Assembly: GCA_024449915.1 (NCBI GenBank)
Contig: JAMZAV010003262.1
Span: forward strand, 56,036-120,035
Length of the DNA stretch: 64,000 bases
Origin: Sweltsa coloradensis
Lineage: Eukaryota; Arthropoda; Insecta; Plecoptera; Chloroperlidae
Direction of reading: 5' to 3'
Part shown: positions 60,297-64,000 of the stretch, in pieces
Layout: each line of letters starts with the position of its first letter
How positions within the stretch are numbered: the first letter of the stretch is position 1
Program-made: the position numbers and the translations under genes
Notes under the pieces: generated by a model
Seen by the model: the letters and a program-made list of their open reading frames with translations, nothing else
What the model was told of the DNA's origin: nothing
The model's database searches: none

Positions 60297-61270
60297 ATAC
60301 TGTAAATAACATTTCCAAGGACTCCAAGGTCCAATATTACTGATAACATTTTGTATTCTTCTTAGTGGTCACACCAACTTTTCTACAAATAAATAGATGT
60401 ACATTCGTGACTAAACAAACTGGGGTTAGTTTATTTAATGGCATAGGGTCTCAAATTTGTAACAACACGAAACTTTTTTCTTACTTTATCACTCTATGTA
60501 CAAACAAAAAGTATATTCCGTTGACACGTGTAATCAGGAAGTTTGAACTGTCTTTATATGTCGAACGAATATACTAATTCTCCCTACATATTTTGTTCAT
60601 GTCGCAAGCAGTGTAGAGCGAAATTGTTTGACTCATTTGTGAATCTTAACATAATTAAATAATAGCATGATGGAGGGCTTGTAAACAATGCATTGACGAT
60701 TATTTTTTTTTCAAAAATACTTGTAGAATTCACTTTAGAATCAGAACTCATATTATTTTGTTGGCAACAATATAAATTCACAAACCAGGTCACCGTCTAA
60801 AACTCATGTTGTGCTAGCTATAAACATTTGTTCTCTGAATCGTTATCTATTACATATTAAACAGAGTTTTGTAAATTAAATGGAGAAAATGTAATAATTG
60901 ACGGAAGGTTTAATCGTTTGTACGCTGTAATGTACATTAGGATTTATATTTTCGTAATGCGTGCTCCATTGGTCAATCTACAAAATCAATATCTAATAAA
61001 TATGATAATTTCATTTATTGTATGCTAATATATACTGATGTCGTTTTGGTCGTAGGTAGGTTGATTAGTTTTTAATGACACAAGTTTTAAAATGGAAATT
61101 TTTCCATAAGGTATGCATTGATTTGATCGCGTGTTTTAAATGAATTATTTAATTGCGTATTTATTATTAATCAATTATGCATTAAACATGTATGGAATTT
61201 ATTAAATATCGTAACATGTTTGTTCCATTTGAATTTGGTACAATGCTCTTCCACAATCCACTTCTCTCCA
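60297..61270. other. No recognisable feature
   Basis: AT-rich spacer with short fortuitous frames. Confidence 0.5.
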
Positions 61271-61357
61271 TGTACACCCGGCGTCAGAAGTAAATCAAGG
61301 GGTATCGTTGTATCTACAATACCCAGCCCTTGATTTACTTCTGTCGCCGGGTATACA
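61271..61357. repeat. 87-nt near-perfect hairpin
   Basis: TGTACACCCGGCG-TCAGAAGTAAATCAAGGG (61271-61302) is inverted at 61328-61357, with the pairing continuing through GTAT/ATAC near the loop. The stem is about 35-40 bp with few mismatches and a short loop. It could be a small foldback element or a hairpin transcript of pre-miRNA size; no direct repeats were found at its ends. Confidence 0.6.
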
Positions 61358-61714
61358 TCACGTTGTCAAATCAAATTAAAATGATGTAGGTAACTCTATA
61401 CGGTAAGTGTCACAAAATATTAAAATTGCAAAATAATGTTGAAAAATATGTTATCATTAAACAGATTTATTTACTTTTGTGGGCTATAATAAAATCCACA
61501 ATAAGAATTACGTATGCTTTGCTGAATTGTGGATCACATTGCTAGGAAGGTACAAAATATTCCACTGTTCGGTCCTCAATTCCGCGCTCAAAGCACCGTC
61601 ATGTCTCTGTGCTAACGTTATCAAATATATGAGTAGAACTATGCCATTCTTTACCAGTATATATTTTAATGCTTCATTATTTTTAAATAAAGTAATGTTT
61701 TAATATAATGCTGA
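61358..61714. other. No recognisable feature
   Basis: AT-rich spacer. A 74-codon frame has no motif. Confidence 0.5.
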
Positions 61715-61890
61715 ACCGACCGTGTTGGCTGGAGCGCTAAGCGCCCGACTCTGACTCGGGAGGTCCCGGGTTCGAATCCCGTCGAGACCGGTAATTCTGA
61801 CCGAAGGATTTTCCCGAGGCTTTCTCACTATTGTCATCCGCAACATCCCTATACACCTGAAGAGGGGCATGAGTTGCACCCTGGCCATAA
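61715..61890 (+). mobile_element. tRNA-derived SINE, short variant
   Basis: The head is the best preserved of the family: ACCGACCGTGTTGGCTGG, anticodon arm CCCGA-CTCTGAC-TCGGG (anticodon CTG) and GGGTTCGAATCCC. The central domain is shortened (the CAGTCG to CGGACATCC part is missing), and it ends CACCTGAAGAGGGGC, GAGTTGCACCCTGGCC with no A-tail. Confidence 0.8.
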
Positions 61891-62730
61891 AATGAATAAC
61901 TTAATTATCTGAATGTTATGATAATTATAGTTCTTCAAAATTTAGTAGAATGTTTGTGATAAATGTAATATTACAGTTAAGAAATGGTTTATTTATAAAT
62001 CTAACACGTAGGTTACCTGTAACAAAACTAATTCCATATTGCTTGAAAGTAGATATCAACCAACGGAGAGTTTTATTTCCTATGCCCATGACGGATTAAT
62101 CAACGAAGAAAAAACGAACTTTCTTTAATGAAGATTAATTTCAGAAGAAACGCGTGCTATCACGATAACGTGTTTTCAAAAAAAAGTATAGTGAAAACCG
62201 ATTAAAAAGGTTTATTTGGTTCTTTGTCTTTTCTCTTCATGACAGTTTTATTTGTAGGCCACCCCATTTATAAAGTTTTCGCAGTTGAGTCGATAACAGG
62301 AAACAGTGGTGATTTGAAAGAACGCGAAACAATGAGAGTTGGTTGAGAAGAATCAAAAGCGACGAACAAGAGAAGAGAGCAGAGTAAACATGCTTTGTGG
62401 TAGTCCTAACGGTCAGGCAAGCTCTGGCGGGGATCGTCGTTGCCAATATATCCACTTGGTCGGCACTTCAGTTGGCATACTTCTCACAATCACACTTCGC
62501 AACCGCCGCGCCACCACTATTAGTTAAGTAAATATGTGTTCACTTTCTTAGGTTTTAATGGTAAAGGAAGTATCACCGATGTGGTTCGCCTTTGCTTGTG
62601 CAAAAAATAAAACAATTTGAGGTATATATGTTTAAGATCTAGGTTCTTCGGTTAAACCACGCAAAGTGATGAACTTGTGCTTCCACTGACGTTTCGTCTT
62701 AACTACGCCAGGCATCTTCAGGATGAATGT
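61891..62730. other. No recognisable feature
   Basis: Moderately mixed composition at 62240-62520 with short frames on both strands. No gene or repeat recognised. Confidence 0.4.
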
Positions 62731-62800
62731 GTCCCGACCGGGCAACGAACCCGGGTTATTCGGATTTACGTTCATGCTCTACCAAGTGAGCTATCGGGCA
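62731..62800 (-). other. tRNA-like sequence with broken anticodon arm
   Basis: Minus strand: acceptor strands pair at five positions (GCCCGA with TCGGG), the D-arm GCTCACTTGGTAGAGC is perfect and the T-arm CCGGGTTCGTTGCCCGG is perfect. The middle (GAACGTAAATCCGAATA) forms no anticodon stem. It is therefore a tRNA pseudogene or SINE head rather than a working tRNA. Confidence 0.5.
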
Positions 62801-63757
62801 ACTTTACCTCGTATATCGTAACAATCTCTCTATACTTCCAACTTCAACTCGATATGATGTTTGCTACACAGTGAGGTGAGGACTAACACAAATATAAAAT
62901 TATATTTACATCACTATAACTAGTAGTTTCAATCATTTAGTACTTACGCAATTTTTTATTTATAATAGCGGAGGCTTTTCGAAAGTTTCTACAGTAAAAC
63001 AACATGGATAAATTTGCATATTTATGAGTGAAATGTAATTTAATTTATTTCAATGTAATGAGTTTTGAAATAAAGCTGGGACAGGGGGAATAACATGGAT
63101 ATAATAACTAGATCCCCTTTATTATAATTGCATTCTTGCGTGAGAAATTAAAATCTGCCCCGTTGGAAGAAACAACAATAATGCATTTCCCCTTTGCAAA
63201 CCCCTTGTGTAGAAACCAATGGTTATTAAATGCTGTAGCCAAGATGCTGCATCTGCGAGGGTGATGAAAATAAGACCATCTGCTTTCCTGCCGTTGCGTG
63301 CACGTCTCATACATGTGTGCATGCGTCTTTTAGATTGTTACTTTATATATGGTCGCGTGATTAGAACTTGTATTTGATTTGCTTTTTCCATTGTGCGTTA
63401 CACGAACTTGGGGATGTTTAATAGTTTTATCGTTGCTTTGTATTTGTACATGAGGCGCCTCTTATTTGTTATCTATTATGAAGAAGTGAGTTTTATCGGG
63501 AGGGTCGGTATTACTTGTAGTTGAGACTTTCACACGCCTGAATATTAAACCCATTGCTATCTTTTAGTTATTGGATTAATTGAGTAAAAATTTAGTAACG
63601 GTTTTCATTATTTTGTTGTGAAGGAATTATTTTGAAATAATCACGTTCATTGTATGCTCGAATATATAACCTATTATATAGAAATAAGTAGTACTTGTTT
63701 TTAATTTACCCACACGTGCAAAATCACGAGTATATTGACACATTTTCATTCAAGGAA
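62801..63757. other. No recognisable feature
   Basis: AT-rich DNA with short minus-strand frames near 63110-63320 that lack motifs. Confidence 0.5.
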
Positions 63758-64000
63758 CTTACTACTTACTTTCAGGTGTAGGATACGTACTTTTAGGTGT
63801 AGGATAAGTACTTTCAGGTGTAGGATACGTACTTTCAGGTGTAGGATATGTACTTTCAGGTGTAGAATACGTACTTAAGTTGTAGATAACTTTTAGGTGT
63901 AGATACGTACTATATCCAGGTGTAGGATAGTATTAGGGTAGGATACTACTTTCAGTGTAGGATCTACTTAGGTAGGACTTACTTTAGGTGTAGGAATTAC
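63758..64000. repeat. 21-bp minisatellite, degrading towards the window end
   Basis: About twelve copies of a unit like CTTTCAGGTGTAGGATACGTA. The first five are nearly perfect; from about 63876 each copy has lost or changed bases (for example GTGTAGATACG, TTAGGGTAGG). It runs off the end of the window. Confidence 0.85.

Overview
This window looks like non-coding DNA from a repeat-rich invertebrate animal nucleus. It is AT-rich by eye and has no long reading frame apart from the remains of one LINE. It carries tRNA-headed SINEs, a decayed LINE of Jockey/CR1 type, LINE tails of the (AAAT)n/(AAT)n kind, and many short elements with a tetranucleotide (CAGA)n or (CAAA)n core. No bacterial operon, rRNA operon or intact multi-exon gene is visible. 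An arthropod, perhaps a large-genome hexapod, would fit the SINE and LINE styles, but that is an impression from memory and not a proof.

Layout. 1-10.1 kb: mostly unannotatable AT-rich DNA with three copies of a ~640-810 bp element (family D1: 1854-2493, 7889-8690, 8847-9655), a possible terminal exon (2670-3077) and a 1.44 kb element with perfect 19-bp inverted ends (6007-7450). 10.3-16.4 kb: a head-to-tail array of nine ~610-775 bp units, bracketed by an older inverted repeat. 17-25 kb: a family C element, palindromic family A, an inverted-repeat element of about 1.66 kb with unusual GC-rich, CCTAGG-rich content, and another D1 copy. 25-45 kb: a 5S-rRNA-like relic, SINEs, hairpins, microsatellites, D2, C and B copies and a second small minus-strand array (38058-39013). 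A 30-nt segment at 40261-40290 with near-ideal splice signals is the best host-gene signal. 45-64 kb: tRNA-like relics, a 4.2 kb quiet stretch, the 5'-truncated LINE (51.5-54.0 kb), two more D2 copies, an 87-nt hairpin and a degraded minisatellite at the window edge.

The unifying observation is that four repeat families (the A/B array unit, C, D1, D2) share one architecture. They start with CTAGG-RAAACGC. A short motif about 23-30 nt inside the 5' end (TTAAACGAG, TAAGCGAGC or TTGGATGAGCG) recurs inverted exactly at the 3' end. A related core of about 40 nt is followed by a CAGA/CAAA tract, and a CGCTTCGCTC-like stretch precedes the 3' end. Asymmetric inverted termini, a tetranucleotide core and head-to-tail arrays are what is known of non-autonomous Helitron-like (Helentron/HINE, DINE-1-like) elements. 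I infer that these are such elements; no Rep/helicase partner lies in the window. If the 30-nt exon is real, much of the window would be intron of a large plus-strand gene.
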